DNA of 64,000 nt from contig MU270079.1 in NCBI GenBank assembly GCA_021432635.1, positions 248,001 to 312,000 of the forward strand. Reading direction: 5' to 3'. This document shows positions 20,877 through 31,952 of the stretch, one piece after another. Source of the DNA: Thozetella sp. PMI_491 (lineage: Eukaryota > Ascomycota > Sordariomycetes > Chaetosphaeriales > Chaetosphaeriaceae). A program made the translations under genes and the position numbers. The notes beneath the pieces are model-generated. The model saw only the letters and a program-made list of their open reading frames with translations, was not told where the DNA came from and did no database searches. Within the stretch, counting starts at the first letter, position 1. The number at the start of each line of letters is the position of its first letter.

Positions 20877-21702
20877 TGTGCTAGTTTATTCTGCACTAAG
20901 TCAGTGAAGAGCCAATACCCAGAAAATGAGTCCTCAGGCAATTTTTATACACCATCCAAGGGGTAACATCACAATTTTCTCGTCCAATTTTTTCGGTCCG
21001 AGTATGAGTCAGGAGCAGTAGCACAAAGCTCTGACTCCCAGTCTCGCATAATCCTTTTCTTAATGGGGAAGTCCTGTAGATGGCAATAGCCTTAGTGGTG
21101 AGTCATAATGATGCGACTAGCCCGTCAGCTATCCCGGACGGCCAACAACACACGCTCGAGGACCTGCCCAGTCGGGCTAAGAATGGAATAACGGTTTGCT
21201 GCAGACTCGGCAAACTCTTTGCAAACTAAGCGGTCCCCAAAGATGTCTCGGCACTGCCGGCAAGAGCAAGCACTTCGCCTCTTTGAGGCCATGGGATGCC
21301 ACCGTGGCAATTGACATGAAGCCGCCATCTTGTCATCCTACAGAGAGATCACAATATCACGGTTGCTAGCAAGAACACTTTGTGTAGCTCAGCCGGAGTC
21401 TTCAGGGCAAGACTTCTATTTTTAAAATAAAGTTCTTGAAGGGGGAGGGTGTATTGAAGTGATACTATCAATGTGATATTAAGGGAGCAAATGCTAAGGG
21501 TGTGATGCTAGCTGTTGTGCTAGAGGTGGTTTCAAGGTCCGCTCGTAAACATAGATTGGCTGTGAGAGCCAATGATACTACTTTGCTCGTACCTCATCCT
21601 TGGGCAGAGATCTGCAGGGAATCTGTTGGCCACCAGCATGAGTTGGTGCGACCTAGTGGGACAAAGGTGAGATAGGAACTGACCGTGAATGATTTCTCTT
21701 GT
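20877..21702. other. Intergenic region
   Basis: Promoter side of the methyltransferase. No supported gene; short frames only. Confidence 0.5.
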
Positions 21703-22065
21703 TCAACGATAGAATTGGCCGCTGAGTGGGGTTCGTAGAACGTTCCAAGTATCGGCCCGGCGAGGAGGGGGAGCTTCAGAGCTCTGGACGTAAGTCTCTG
21801 CCTTTCCGCCATTGAAATTCACATTCGCTGCAGTTTTGGCAGCCTCAGTCTGGCCCATATCTTTGTAGACTAGATAGAGCTCAGTTACTGCGTGTCGCAA
21901 GTGATGAGAGTAAGACAGACAAGATGGAGACGCCTTACCTTGATCGCGACGCTGACCCAAGAAATTGATAATAGTGCCATGGTCCATACCGAGGCGAAGG
22001 GCTGCCTCATGGTTGCAGAGGAGGGCCTCCAGGATGGAGTTCAGAGCAGGGTTGGTGTCGGCCAT
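21703..22065 (-). CDS. Small hypothetical protein
   Basis: Begins with ATG at 22063-22065 (MADTNPALNSILEALL). A 69-nt intron with good signals (donor GTAAGG at 21938 downwards, TAACTGA branch-like sequence, acceptor TAG) spans 21870-21938. Splicing gives exons 22065-21939 and 21869-21703 and a 97-residue soluble protein; because the intron is 3n and stop-free, the unspliced frame is also open. I recognise no family. The N-terminal half is helix-forming and the C-terminal part is polar. Further downstream exons cannot be excluded, because another frame stays open past the stop. Confidence 0.4.
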   Translation of the reverse strand: MADTNPALNSILEALLCNHEAALRLGMDHGTIINFLGQRRDQGKASPSCLSYSHHLRHAVTELYLVYKDMGQTEAAKTAANVNFNGGKAETYVQSSEAPPPRRADTWNVLRTPLSGQFYR

Positions 22066-22619
22066 GATGATGAAAGTGACGGTGACGGGGGTCTAATAGT
22101 AGATGATCACCGGTAAGATGGTGAGAGAATTGAGACGAGTTCAAGATGAGTGAATCAGAAGATAAGGGTTAGAAGATAAGGCAGTTGGAAGGATAGATGG
22201 AAGGATAGATGGAAGGATAGATGGAAGGATAGATGGAAGNNNNNNNNNNTGGAAGGATAGATGGAAGGATAGATGGAAGGATAGATGGAAGGATAGATGG
22301 AAGCGGAGAGATGGGGCAATGAAGAGAGCTAGAAGTTGAACGAGTCGGAGGCTAAAGAGCTGGGAATTTTCGAGCTGGAAGCTAATAAGGAAAGAAAGAG
22401 GTTTTGAAGATGGCGAGGCTTTAGAAGGAGTCAAAATGGGATCTGGATTTGATATTTGAATCTCGACCTCCTCACTCTCATCGCTTTGTGTTCCAAAATT
22501 TAAGGTACAGATCGAATCAACTTCGCTGGTCATCTCCAGATGACAATATGCAATCCCAGGCCTACAAACACCCGTCACTTCATTCGCTTGTGCTTATCCA
22601 CTATCCCTTTACTGTTAAA
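22066..22619. other. Intergenic region with minisatellite
   Basis: Contains the 12-bp tandem repeat with an N gap and the 3' flank of the AA9 gene. No gene seen. Confidence 0.6.
22188..22303. repeat. 12-bp tandem repeat (GGATAGATGGAA)n with assembly gap
   Basis: About nine near-perfect copies of the unit GGATAGATGGAA are visible, interrupted at 22240-22249 by exactly 10 N. The gap is most likely a collapsed part of the array, so the true copy number is unknown. Confidence 0.9.
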
Positions 22620-23398
22620 CTAGACCGAAGTCTTGAAGCCAGGCCATACGCCGCCGGCCGGGCATGTGTAAGAAGTCGCCGCTCCTTGGTAGATGTCGAC
22701 CTGGTTTCTGTCAGTAATCTCTTAGGTACGCCCGTTGAGGCTCAACTTACCGTAATGCCAGGGTCGCTCTGTGGCGCATAGCCGGGGATCTTGTACATGT
22801 AGTCCGCGGGCGGCACATCCTGGCCGGATCCGGTGACCACGAGCTGCGCGCACTCAGCGTAGAACTGAGGCGTGTTCGCCTGGTGGAGGGCGATGAGCTC
22901 GTGGCGGATGAGGTAATTGCCCGGCGCGAGATTCTTAGGGATCACGCTGCTCCACTTCAGATTCTTGTATACGATCGCCGTACCCCAGTTGTTGCTATTC
23001 ATCACGTTGCCCCACATGCCCATCTGGTCGATCTTGAACCAGCCCTTCCCTGTGCTATTGCAGGTACTGAACTCGCCTGCGCAGTGATACATCCACACCA
23101 TGACGGGGCCCTGTTGGTGTGTCCACTGCTTCCACACGGCCGTTACGTTTTGGCCGGCAGCGACGTTGGCTGTGAGCTGGGCGCTTGAGCCGCCATTGCA
23201 TTTCACCTTCGCATCGCCAACATTCATGATAGGGTCGTAGCTCGGCCAAGGATACTGGATTGTCTTTGGCGTGTTGGACGGTGCATACCCGTCGTATCCC
23301 TGGTAGTTGGTGCCGCCGATGACATAGCTTGTGACAGCGCCATGGGCCGCTGCTAGGGGGGCGAGCGCAGCTAGAGATGCGAAGACGTTGACTTTCAT
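22620..23398 (-). CDS. AA9 lytic polysaccharide monooxygenase (former GH61), secreted
   Basis: Copper enzyme that oxidatively cleaves cellulose or related beta-glucans outside the cell. Exons 23398-22751 and 22700-22620 (intron 22701-22750) give 242 residues. A signal peptide of 18 residues ends in AAA, exposing His19 (HGAVTSY), the N-terminal His of the copper brace. The second brace ligand is probably His94 (WTHQQGP). The conserved HQ..QFY segment (His172, Gln178, Tyr180) supplies the second-sphere His/Gln and the axial Tyr. The C terminus has the family's DPGI..DIY pattern. There is no CBM1 or linker, so this is a catalytic-domain-only form. The ATG at 23396-23398 is chosen because it places the signal peptide correctly. 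Confidence 0.95.
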
Positions 23399-25206
23399 GG
23401 TGGAATCTGGGTTTGAACTTAGGCGGAAGACACAGGTACGTGGTGCACCCGTTGAAGACGGTGGGAAAGAACCAATCACCAAATGAGCTACTGTTTACAC
23501 AAGAACACACCAAGGCTGCTGGCGAGCAGTGTAGATTTAATATTTCTCGTAGATCCCTTTGCTTGGCAGGATAGAACCCGTTTTCCGGAAAGGATCATAT
23601 GGAACATACGCGGCTACTACGGCACTCGTCACCGTGTGCGCTGGCTGTGAGGGTGTCTTAATGTAGAGAAGCACCAGCTGCGGACAACTCGTGGGGAAGT
23701 TATTAACGAGTGTGCATTACATGATACGTTCTCACCCAGTTTTCTTTTCGCGCCAAGTTGACAGTGTAGCATGCGGGACGGATGGTAGATGAGTTCTAGC
23801 ATGACCAGGACGGCATGCGGCCCGAACCACCTTCACGATGACCTAGAAACGAAGTCTTTGATCTATAGTATAACAAAGGCATGCTCAATCGGAGGGCTAC
23901 ATGCCAGCCTTGTTCCCTGGAAATCTGGTAGGGTCCTCAAACAAGCACAACCCCACAGTTACACCTCAAGGGCACCGAAAGGCAGGTCGGGTATATTATC
24001 TTCCCACCCGGCGCAGGCGTCGAATGAGCTGCGCATGTGGCAATCTGTGGGGTCCGGGGAAAGAAACAGCGCGACTGATACGGTTAGAGGGGTTGTTAGG
24101 TAGTGTATTCAGTGCGACAGCTGCCTCAGCATTCTATGTGCCCATGGTCGTGGTGGCGAGGGTTAATACAGGCTAATACGGATAAAGGCCTTGCAAATTG
24201 CGGGAGCGGTAGACACGACAGGATGGGAAGGTAGAACCACAGAGCACATGCATGGCGAGTACAAAACCGGCGTAATTTGAGCAGATAAGTAATTGTTACT
24301 TGCTCAGGTGATTCGCGCGACCCTACGTCTAGTTGGCGAGATAGTCAACGGACCCCTGGATGATGCTCCGTCGGACTCCTAACGTAGCAAGGAGAGCATC
24401 ACAAGGTTGCAAAAATGGAGATGCTACACTGTCATGTACAACTGAAGGGGGCTGCTGCCTCCGAAAGAACAAGAGAGTGCTAAACCCGACCAACAAGAAG
24501 GCGAAGGGAAGGTCGGATCCCCGGAGGACATGCCGAATAAGGCTCTAAATGGCCTTGCCCGCTCCGTGCATCCGTGGTGCGTGTGCTTAGCATAGGAGGC
24601 CTTGAAACGTCGGGCGGAGGACACACAAGGCAGTGGACGGTAAACATACCCTTTGTCTTTTGCAGGTATGGGTGTAAAGATTACAGACATCAGAGATACG
24701 ATTGGGCGGCTCAGGGCAAGACTCTGTAGCCACCAATCATACTCTCCAATCCCTACACTCTGCCTGGAAGAGAGGTCAGCAAGCACTGCAATTTTAGCAT
24801 CTCACGAGCAAACTGCTGACTCTGTAGCCACCAATCAACACTAGCAAATCTCTCCGCTTTGTCTTAGTCGCCGGTCAGACCTCACGTTCAAGGGCGGCGA
24901 ATCACGCATCTCGCAGGAGGAGCTTTGTAATGACACAGGGAAGGCGTAATTCAGGGTATGGGAGGGATGTACATGATAATGCGGTGTAGAAGTACAGTGC
25001 ACGGTTTATTCCCTGAAGCCTCGTCGTCTATTAGACCATCCAGAACCAACCCCGTTCGCCAGCAAGTCCACCATGGTCAGATGGAAGGCCGTCTTTCGGC
25101 GCGACCATCCCGCGCGGCGGTGCACTCGCGCGCCCCGCCACTTCTGCTCTCCATCTATTGTCTCTCGCGCGGCGTGGTGCCAGCGCGCCCGTCATGGGCC
25201 GATCGC
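23399..25206. other. Gene-poor region between AA9 gene and PDH E1 beta
   Basis: No supported gene in 1.8 kb. It includes a 19-bp perfect direct repeat (24721-24739 and 24819-24837). Short frames on both strands show no family features. Confidence 0.5.
24721..24837. repeat. 19-bp direct repeat, 98 bp apart
   Basis: The sequence ACTCTGTAGCCACCAATCA occurs at 24721-24739 and again at 24819-24837. Each copy contains a CCAAT box. The DNA between the copies is unique. It may be a small duplication or a pair of CCAAT-binding sites. Confidence 0.7.
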
Positions 25207-26447
25207 TTACAACCGGAGGAGCTTGACGGCCTGCTGCTCGATGATGGACTCGGTGGGGAAGCTCATCTCCTCGAGCTTCTGGGCGTACGGGGTCGGGACG
25301 TCGGCGCCGGTCACGCGCTGGGCGGGGGCATCAAGGTAGTCGAAACCGTACTCCATGGTGAGGGCGAGGATCTCGGCGCCGACGCCGAAGGCGGGGAAGC
25401 CGGACTCGACCGAGATGAGGCGGTGCGTCTTCTTGATCGACTTCATGATGGTCTCAACATCAAGGGGCTTGATGCTGCGGAGGTTGATGACCTCGGCCTC
25501 GACGCCGTACTTCTTCTTGAGGTTCTCGGCGGCCACCAGGGTCTGGCCGACGCAGCGGGAGAGGGTCACGAAGGTCAGGTCCTTTCCGGCGCGCTCGATC
25601 TTGGCCTTGCCGAAGGGGATGACGAAGTCGTCCTTCTGGGCGGCCTCGGACATGGGGAAGCTCTGGCCGTACATGAGCTCGTTCTCGAGAACGACGACGG
25701 GGTTGGGGTCGCGGATGGCGGCCTTGAGCAGGCCCTTGGCGTCCTCAGCCGACCAGGGCGAGACGACCTTGAGGCCGGGCACGCTGCCGTACCAGGCCGA
25801 GTAATCCTGGGAGTGCTGGGCACCGACGCCCGAAGCGAAGCCGTTGGGGCCACGGAAGGTGATGTTGCAGGGCTGGATACCGCCCGACATGTACAGCGTC
25901 TTGGCGGCCGAGTTGACGACCTGGTCGATGGCCTGCATGGCGAAGTTGTACGTCATGAATTCGCACTAGGGGGACAAGCACAGCGGTTAGGAGGAAAGAT
26001 TTCCTAGGGCTCAATGGCAGCGTAGGCGGGTGGCCGGGACCGGCGCGGCCGGGATCGGGCACTTACGACGGGGTGCAGTCCGCTGAGGGCGGCGCCGACA
26101 GCGAGACCGGTGAAACCGCTCTCAGTGATAGGGGTATCGATGACGCGCCTCTCGCCGAACCGGTCGAGAAGACCCTTGGTCACCTTGTAAGCACCGTTGT
26201 ACTGGGCGACCTCCTCACCGAGCACAAAGACCTTATCGTTGGCCTCGAGCTCCTCGGCGAGCGCCTCGTTGAGCGCATCACGGACCGTGTACTCCTTGAC
26301 GCCCGACGCGGCGGCGTACGTCCTCGACTGCGAGCTGGGGACGGCGGTGCGCTTGACGAGCGACGGGGCGCGAGCGGTGAGAGGAGAGGACGTCGTCAGG
26401 CGTGCTGAAGCAGCCATCCGGACTGCCGGTCGGAGGATGCGGGACAT
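25207..26447 (-). CDS. pdb1: Pyruvate dehydrogenase E1 component subunit beta, mitochondrial
   Basis: Beta subunit of the thiamine-diphosphate-dependent E1 of the mitochondrial pyruvate dehydrogenase complex, which converts pyruvate to acetyl-CoA. Exons 26447-26067 and 25965-25207 (intron 25966-26066, GTAAGT..CTAG) give 379 residues, the usual length. The N terminus ([17 protein letters not shown], Arg/Ser/Ala-rich, no acids) is a matrix targeting peptide. The mature part begins around [31 protein letters not shown] holds the conserved catalytic-region Glu; later [30 protein letters not shown] and the transketolase C-terminal domain ending QAVKLLRL. Codon use is strongly GC-rich at third positions, as expected for a highly expressed gene; this also creates a spurious 349-codon antisense frame. 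Confidence 0.97.
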
Positions 26448-27310
26448 TTTTTCTATCACGGCGTCGGGCGGCGACGAGACGAGGAGAGGCAAGGTGGTTT
26501 GGCTGCGGGACGACGTCGACCGTCAATTGGGAGAAGGTCGATTCAATTGACCTGCCGACTCACGGAGACGAGGAGGGCACGATGGCTGCTGGCGGGCGAC
26601 GTGGTGGTGACGGAGAGTGAGATGAAGTGGAAGGGCCGGAAAAGCTGTCTGCAATATTTTTTTGGAGGTGGACCAAGCTCTCTGCGATTGACGGCCGGAG
26701 CATCCCGTTGGCTCCAAAATGTTGGGATCCTGCGTGGGACCCACCCCTGTCCGGTGGCCAATGCTCCGGGATCCATAGCTGCGTCCGGACCTTCGCGAGC
26801 TTGGTGCAGCAGAAGCTCGCACCCTCATCTTTTGCCTGTTATTCGAGTCTGCATTCCACGCTCACCTGAGATACCGCTCGCTTTCTCTGCCTCTCCCTTC
26901 TGTCGCTATTCACTTCACGCGACAGCCACGAGAAAAAGCTCTTGTCAATTGCAAGATTTCTTCCTCCCGCCCAACCGGACTCCGGATGCGAGGCCGGAGT
27001 TGTGCCACAGTCTGGTGCGGATGAGCCGGCATTCCCACGACCTTAAGCGGAAAAGCACGCTTCGACCGTAGGCTACGGTCAAAGCCTTCGAGGCCCCTGG
27101 GGCGACGAGACAATAATTGTTCACTCTAGCAGGAAAAAAAAAAGGCGCAAGTTAATTACATGTCTGAATTGAATCGCAGCTGGGGGCCGCTATTAGGCGC
27201 GATTATTTAATTTCTATGTCTACAAGAGCCCTCTCAAGCAGTCATCCCGTCGTTTCAGCTTTTCATGCGCAGCACGCCGGCATGCCGTTTCCTAACGTCC
27301 TCGACCTGCC
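26448..27310. other. Intergenic region between pdb1 and erg6
   Basis: Promoter of pdb1 and 3' flank of erg6. A short A-run lies near 27130. No gene supported. Confidence 0.5.
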
Positions 27311-28640
27311 CTAGTTGAGCGGTTTCCGGCCAACCATGAGGTACATGGGCGTGAACAGGTTCAAACGGGCGCCGGCCACCAGGCCGTCGGCGCCCTGTGC
27401 GAGCGCGTCGGCCGTCTTCTTGGTGCCCTTAGGCGCGAGGCCGAACGTCTCGAGGAAGCCGGTAAAGTGGTGCGCAAGGCTGCGGCCGAGGTGTGTCATG
27501 CGGAAGACGGTGAAGAAGTCAAAGTACGACTGCATGTACTTGAGCTCGCCGGCAAGGGGCCAGTACCAGGGCAGAGCGTCGCCGCGGCTGGCCAGGTCCT
27601 CGTGGTGCAGGAGCTCGAAACCAACGTTCTTCATGGCCGCAACACCCTCCGAGATGGGCACCATGTTGGAGATGCCGTTGCCGACCTCGATGTCGAGGCG
27701 GATCTTGCGGTGCTCGACGTTGCTGTTGTCGTAGTCGTCTGTCATGAGCCACTCGTAAACGCCGAACACGCCGCCGGGCTTGAGCACACGGAAGATCTCG
27801 CCGTAGACACCGTCGAGTTTGGGCGCGTGCACCGTGGCCTCGATGGCGTACACGGCGTCGAAGGAGTTGTCGGGGAACGACATTTGCTGCCATGCGTTAA
27901 CACCCAGCCTGCAGGCTTCAAGCGAACGAAAGGGGAATGCTCACCATGAAGTCACCCTTGACAAATTTGAGCTGGCCGGAGAGGCCCTCCCTGAAGGCGT
28001 ACTGCGTAGCGCGGTCGATCTGGTAGTCGTTGTTGTTCAGGCCGGTAATGTGCGCGTCCGTGAACTTGGCGATCTCACGCGCCGGTCCGCCGACGCCGCA
28101 ACCGACGTCCAGAACCTTCATGTCCTTCTTGATGCCAATCTGCGCGGCCAGGTAGTGCTCGTGGCGGGCGATGGCCTGGTGGAAGCCCTCGCCGGGGGAG
28201 AAGCGGCAGAAGTGGAAGCTCTGGCCCCATCCGTACTCGTAGATGTCGGTCGCGAGGTTGTAGTAGCTAGACGCAGCCGCGTTAGGATATACGGGACAGA
28301 AGTTTCAGGAGAAGACGGGTGGGGAAGCATACTGCCTAGTCAAAGTGGCATATTCGGCCGTCCGGGCCTGCGGGGGACTGGGTTAGCAAAGGAGGCGACG
28401 TGGACTCATGGGCGTTGGGGGCTAGCTTACAGCTCGGTCGGCGTCCGTCTCGTCCTCAGCCCTCTTGTTGTCGAAGTGCTTGAAGTACTCGTCGACAGCA
28501 AGCTTCTTAGCGTCCTTGTCCTTGGAAAACATGGCCGCAATACCGCCCTGGGCAGTTGACGACTTGCCGTGCAGCGCCTTGTTGAAGTCGGCATCGCGCG
28601 TGTGGTTCTCCGCCTCGAGGTTGATCTTGGAGCCGGCCAT
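27311..28640 (-). CDS. erg6: Sterol 24-C-methyltransferase (ergosterol biosynthesis)
   Basis: Transfers a methyl group from SAM to C-24 of zymosterol or lanosterol in the ergosterol pathway, at the ER or lipid droplets. Exons 28640-28431, 28367-28333, 28266-27945 and 27886-27311 sum to 1143 nt (380 residues, the family length). Exon 2 is only 35 nt. Hallmarks: the sterol-binding [14 protein letters not shown] block, SAM motif [16 protein letters not shown], the NNNDYQI segment, GDFMQMSF across the third junction, and [17 protein letters not shown]. The C-terminal [11 protein letters not shown] segment is typical. The start at 28638-28640 gives the usual short hydrophilic N terminus; upstream in-frame codons are not conserved-looking. 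Confidence 0.97.
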
Positions 28641-29842
28641 GGCTGCGGTGTGAATGGGAATGATGCGACGAAGATGAGACCGTAGAAGGGAAGAGGCGAT
28701 CAAGAGCGTGGCAATTGGCAGTTGATCGTAGGGGGGACGGTGGTTGTTTTCGGAAATTCTTCCAATGCCACCTGCAATTTGAAGGTTTTGTACTAGGGGT
28801 CGACCCGCGGCCAGATCTTTGCCGAGAACGCAGCCCACGAAGTACAGATGAAATTGTTCCCCACAACGGCAGGGGAATCAGCCAATCGTGCCGCATGGCG
28901 GTGAACAAGCTACCCATGAATTGGTGAATAGGGGATAAGCAATCCGAATAAGAGATAAATTCAAGCCCAGACGCCCAAACGTATTCGTATTCGCGCCCTT
29001 CCTCTTTCGGGGGTTTACACAATATTTACTAAACCAACCTGGCGAACACGCCCATCAAAAGATGACCTCACGATGGATGGAGGGGCAGCAAGCACTCCCT
29101 TCATCGCAAGTCTCGTGTCGTTTCATCTGTTCTAGTTGCTATAGTTAAGTCGAATGAAGAGCGCGGGCGGCGGCTCTAAATATACGAGATGGAGGGGGGT
29201 CACCTGTCCGCCTGTGCGATTCGTGTTCGGGTTCGTAGTGCTGTTCTCCAAGCAACGGGCGCCCAAGCTCTCAACCTGTGAGGAGCTGGACGGAGGTCGC
29301 TAAGCACCTGAGGTCGCGATGCAACATGAACGTACAAAAGGCGGTGGCCTCTAGTGCACTGAGAAGTTCTACGCAGACACTTGGGCGCGCAGGAACCGTA
29401 GAGCGTGGCTTTGCAGGACGGGCTGCACTCGGTATGCTCGCCCGGTGTTGAAGCAGGCAAATTGGTGTGGGCAGCATTGAAAGAGAATGCAGCATTTCAT
29501 GTGGCGACGAAGAAGCTTCCAGGGCCCCACATTCTTATTACTCAGCCACACCATCAAGCCACCCGTCACAAGTCACCAGCCACCGACTATGTAGGCCCCG
29601 CCAAACCTTGTCAAAAAGTTGCATTCTGTAGGCCGATGGAGCTCGTCAATCTCTGGTCTCGACCTGCAACAAAGTCTTCGATCTATCGACGCTACCGGCC
29701 TTTCCACGAGGGGCGCAAGCACGGCGCAAACAGGGAATAATCGCGGCCAAGAGACTTGATTGTACCAGCTGTATCCCACCCACCGCGCCGCGATTCTCCC
29801 TTTCGTTGAGCAGCGCGACAGAGTCGCCACCCCACGAGCACC
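28641..29842. other. Intergenic region, divergent promoters of erg6 and slt11
   Basis: 1.2 kb between two divergent housekeeping genes. No gene or clear repeat seen. Confidence 0.5.
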
Positions 29843-30991
29843 ATGCCGCCGCAGATCAAGCAGGACCTCAACCGGTCCGGCTGGGAGTCGACCGATTTTC
29901 CCTCCGTATGCGAGAACTGCCTACCCGACAATCCCTACGTTCGCATGCTGAAGGAGGACTACGGAGCAGAGTGCAAGCTGTGCACGCGACCTTTCACTGT
30001 CTTTTCCTGGTCCGTCGACCGCGCCCAGGGTCGCAAGAAGCGTACCAACATCTGCCTCACCTGCGCCCGCCTGAAGAATGCCTGCCAGTGCTGCATCATG
30101 GATCTGCAATTCGGTCTTCCCATCGCCATCCGCGACAAGGCACTGGAGATGATGGCACCCGGCCCCCAGAGCGAGATCAACCGCGAGTATTTCGCCCAGA
30201 ACAACGAGCTCGCCATCCAGGAAGGCAAGGCCGGCATCGAGGAGTACGATAAGGCAGACGAGAAGGCGCGGGACCTCCTGCGGAAGCTGGCGAACAGCAA
30301 GCCCTATTTCAGAAAAGGCCGAGAGGTGGACGAAGGCGGCGCGCCCATATCGAGTGGGCCTTCTGGAAGCTCCAGGGGAGGTAACGCCGCGGTTGGGGCT
30401 GGCGTAGGCGGTCCGGGCCCGATCAGGAGTCGTGATTCAAGAGCAGCCGCCGCCGTGGGCGCGCGGCCGGGAGGTGGACGACGCGGCCAGCAAGCGCCGC
30501 CACCGCCCCCCGGCCCGAAGGACTGGATACCCCCCTCCGACAAGAGCCTCATGTCGCTCTTCGTGACCGGCATCGAGGACGACCTCCCGGAATACAAAAT
30601 CCGCGATTTCTTTAAGGTGTTTGGCAAGATCAAATCCCTCGTCGTCTCGCACATGTCGCACTGCGCATTTGTCAACTACGAGTCGCGTGAGGCCGCCGAG
30701 AGAGCTGCGGCTGAGTGCAAGGGCCGCGCTGTCATCGCCGGGTGCCCCCTTCGCGTCCGATGGAGCCAGCCCAAGGCGATTGGCACCATGAACAAGGAGG
30801 AGCGCACCGAAATGATCCGGGACGGCCGGTCGGCATTTGGCAATCCGAGGCGAGGCGGGCCCAAGGCGATCGAGGGAGGCGGGGGACAGGGCGGAAGCGC
30901 CGGAGCACAGGCAGGGGACGCGAGCAAGCTGCCCGTGGCTCCCCCACCAGGGGAGACGGAGGTAGAGTACGCTAGCCTGGCGGGGGAATAG
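29843..30991 (+). CDS. slt11: Pre-mRNA-splicing factor Slt11/Ecm2 (RBM22-like)
   Basis: Component of the activated spliceosome (NTC-related), contacting U6 and U2/U6 helix II. Intronless, 382 residues. Order of parts: an N-terminal Cys-rich zinc region (residues ~23-88, with CENC, CKLC, CLTC and CQCC pairs), a helical linker, a low-complexity Gly/Ala/Pro-rich stretch (~175-230), and an RRM (~240-315) with RNP-like LFVTGI and CAFVNYES. The C terminus is Gly-rich. This zinc-plus-RRM layout is specific to Slt11/Cwc2-type proteins, and the N-terminal GWESTDFPSVCENCLPDNPYV pattern points to Slt11. The ATG at 29843 matches the family start. Confidence 0.93.
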   Translation: MPPQIKQDLNRSGWESTDFPSVCENCLPDNPYVRMLKEDYGAECKLCTRPFTVFSWSVDRAQGRKKRTNICLTCARLKNACQCCIMDLQFGLPIAIRDKALEMMAPGPQSEINREYFAQNNELAIQEGKAGIEEYDKADEKARDLLRKLANSKPYFRKGREVDEGGAPISSGPSGSSRGGNAAVGAGVGGPGPIRSRDSRAAAAVGARPGGGRRGQQAPPPPPGPKDWIPPSDKSLMSLFVTGIEDDLPEYKIRDFFKVFGKIKSLVVSHMSHCAFVNYESREAAERAAAECKGRAVIAGCPLRVRWSQPKAIGTMNKEERTEMIRDGRSAFGNPRRGGPKAIEGGGGQGGSAGAQAGDASKLPVAPPPGETEVEYASLAGE

Positions 30992-31272
30992 ATGTTACTT
31001 TACTGTTCTTGGGAGTTCTGAGCAAGGCGTTTGCGGTTCAGGAGGGCACTTCTTTGCAGGCAAAATATTCGGTAGTTGGCACGCCACGGCTTGCGGGACT
31101 GGGGGTATCATGGCATAGGCATTTACTCCATACAATACATGGATGGTGGCTCAAGCGGCCACCCGTTCTATATCTACTAGGGCGTATCCGGCACCATCTC
31201 AGCCTTGTGATATCGTACATAACCCCAGTCTGTTGGGCGATGATATGGCAGTGGCGGCATCCTAGGAGGTTA

Positions 31273-31717
31273 TCACCTATCCTTGCAAGTCTTGCCATCG
31301 ATCTTCACCGTCTTGTCTCCCACCTTGATCGTATCATTGTCGCCGCGCTCCGTGTCCTCGTGTATCCGTAGGCCTGTGCATCAGCAGAGTTAGCATGAGA
31401 AACGGGGGGAGTGCTTGTCTTCAACGTACGGTAGGTGTCGCCTTCCTTCTTCCCCTGGACTAGGTTGCTCCGGAGAAAGGTCGCCACCTCCACAGCGTGC
31501 TGGATCGCAGGCTGAACGGCGGGGTCGGAAGCTGCGAGGACCCTGCTCTCGCGGAACTTGTCACGGATTTGCTGTCGAGCGGCGTCGAGGACGCGAGCAT
31601 CGCCTTCACAGAATGTCAGTCTTGAAGAAGAGAAGCGCCAGGCGCAGGCTCTCCCATACCTTCGAATGCGACCTTAGTCGCGCGCCACAGGTTTCGGTAT
31701 GCCGCTAATGCCGCCAT
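31273..31717 (-). CDS. mzm1: Mitochondrial complex III assembly factor Mzm1 (LYRM7-like)
   Basis: LYR-motif chaperone of the mitochondrial matrix that binds the Rieske protein Rip1 before its insertion into complex III. Exons 31717-31660, 31603-31430 and 31373-31273 sum to 333 nt (110 residues). Seen: the N-terminal LYR-type segment [46 protein letters not shown], and the diagnostic C terminus [21 protein letters not shown]. Both introns have good GT..AG ends. It shares a short divergent promoter with zuo1. Confidence 0.92.
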
Positions 31718-31952
31718 TGTGATGTAGGGAATTCGAGGCCAGCTCAATGCCAAACTCGATTGCGATAGGAGTGCTGAGTTGCTTGAATTGCGGATGATCC
31801 CACAGCAGAGCCCTGGCAGCTGACAGTCGATGGTCCAAAAGTTTTGTGGGTCCACCTGGCAGAAAAAAAAAGTTCCATCGTCTCTGACAACCCCTCCAAA
31901 ACTTTCCGACACTTTTCTCTCCAGCTTCATTATTTGGTACCACCATCGAACA
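31718..31952. promoter_or_regulatory. Bidirectional promoter of mzm1 and zuo1
   Basis: Only 235 bp separate the ATG of mzm1 (minus) from that of zuo1 (plus). The segment must hold both promoters and both 5' UTRs. An A-run lies near 31861-31870 on the plus strand. Confidence 0.7.

Noticed and set aside
24424-24786. 120-codon minus-strand frame
   Set aside because: No domain, odd composition, and it contains part of the 19-bp direct repeat; probably chance.
24958-26007. 349-codon plus-strand frame
   Set aside because: It is antisense to pdb1; the GC-rich third positions of pdb1 keep the opposite strand free of stops. No domain features.
27819-28559. 246-codon plus-strand frame
   Set aside because: Antisense to erg6 and crosses its introns; low-complexity Val/Leu/Gly composition typical of a shadow frame.
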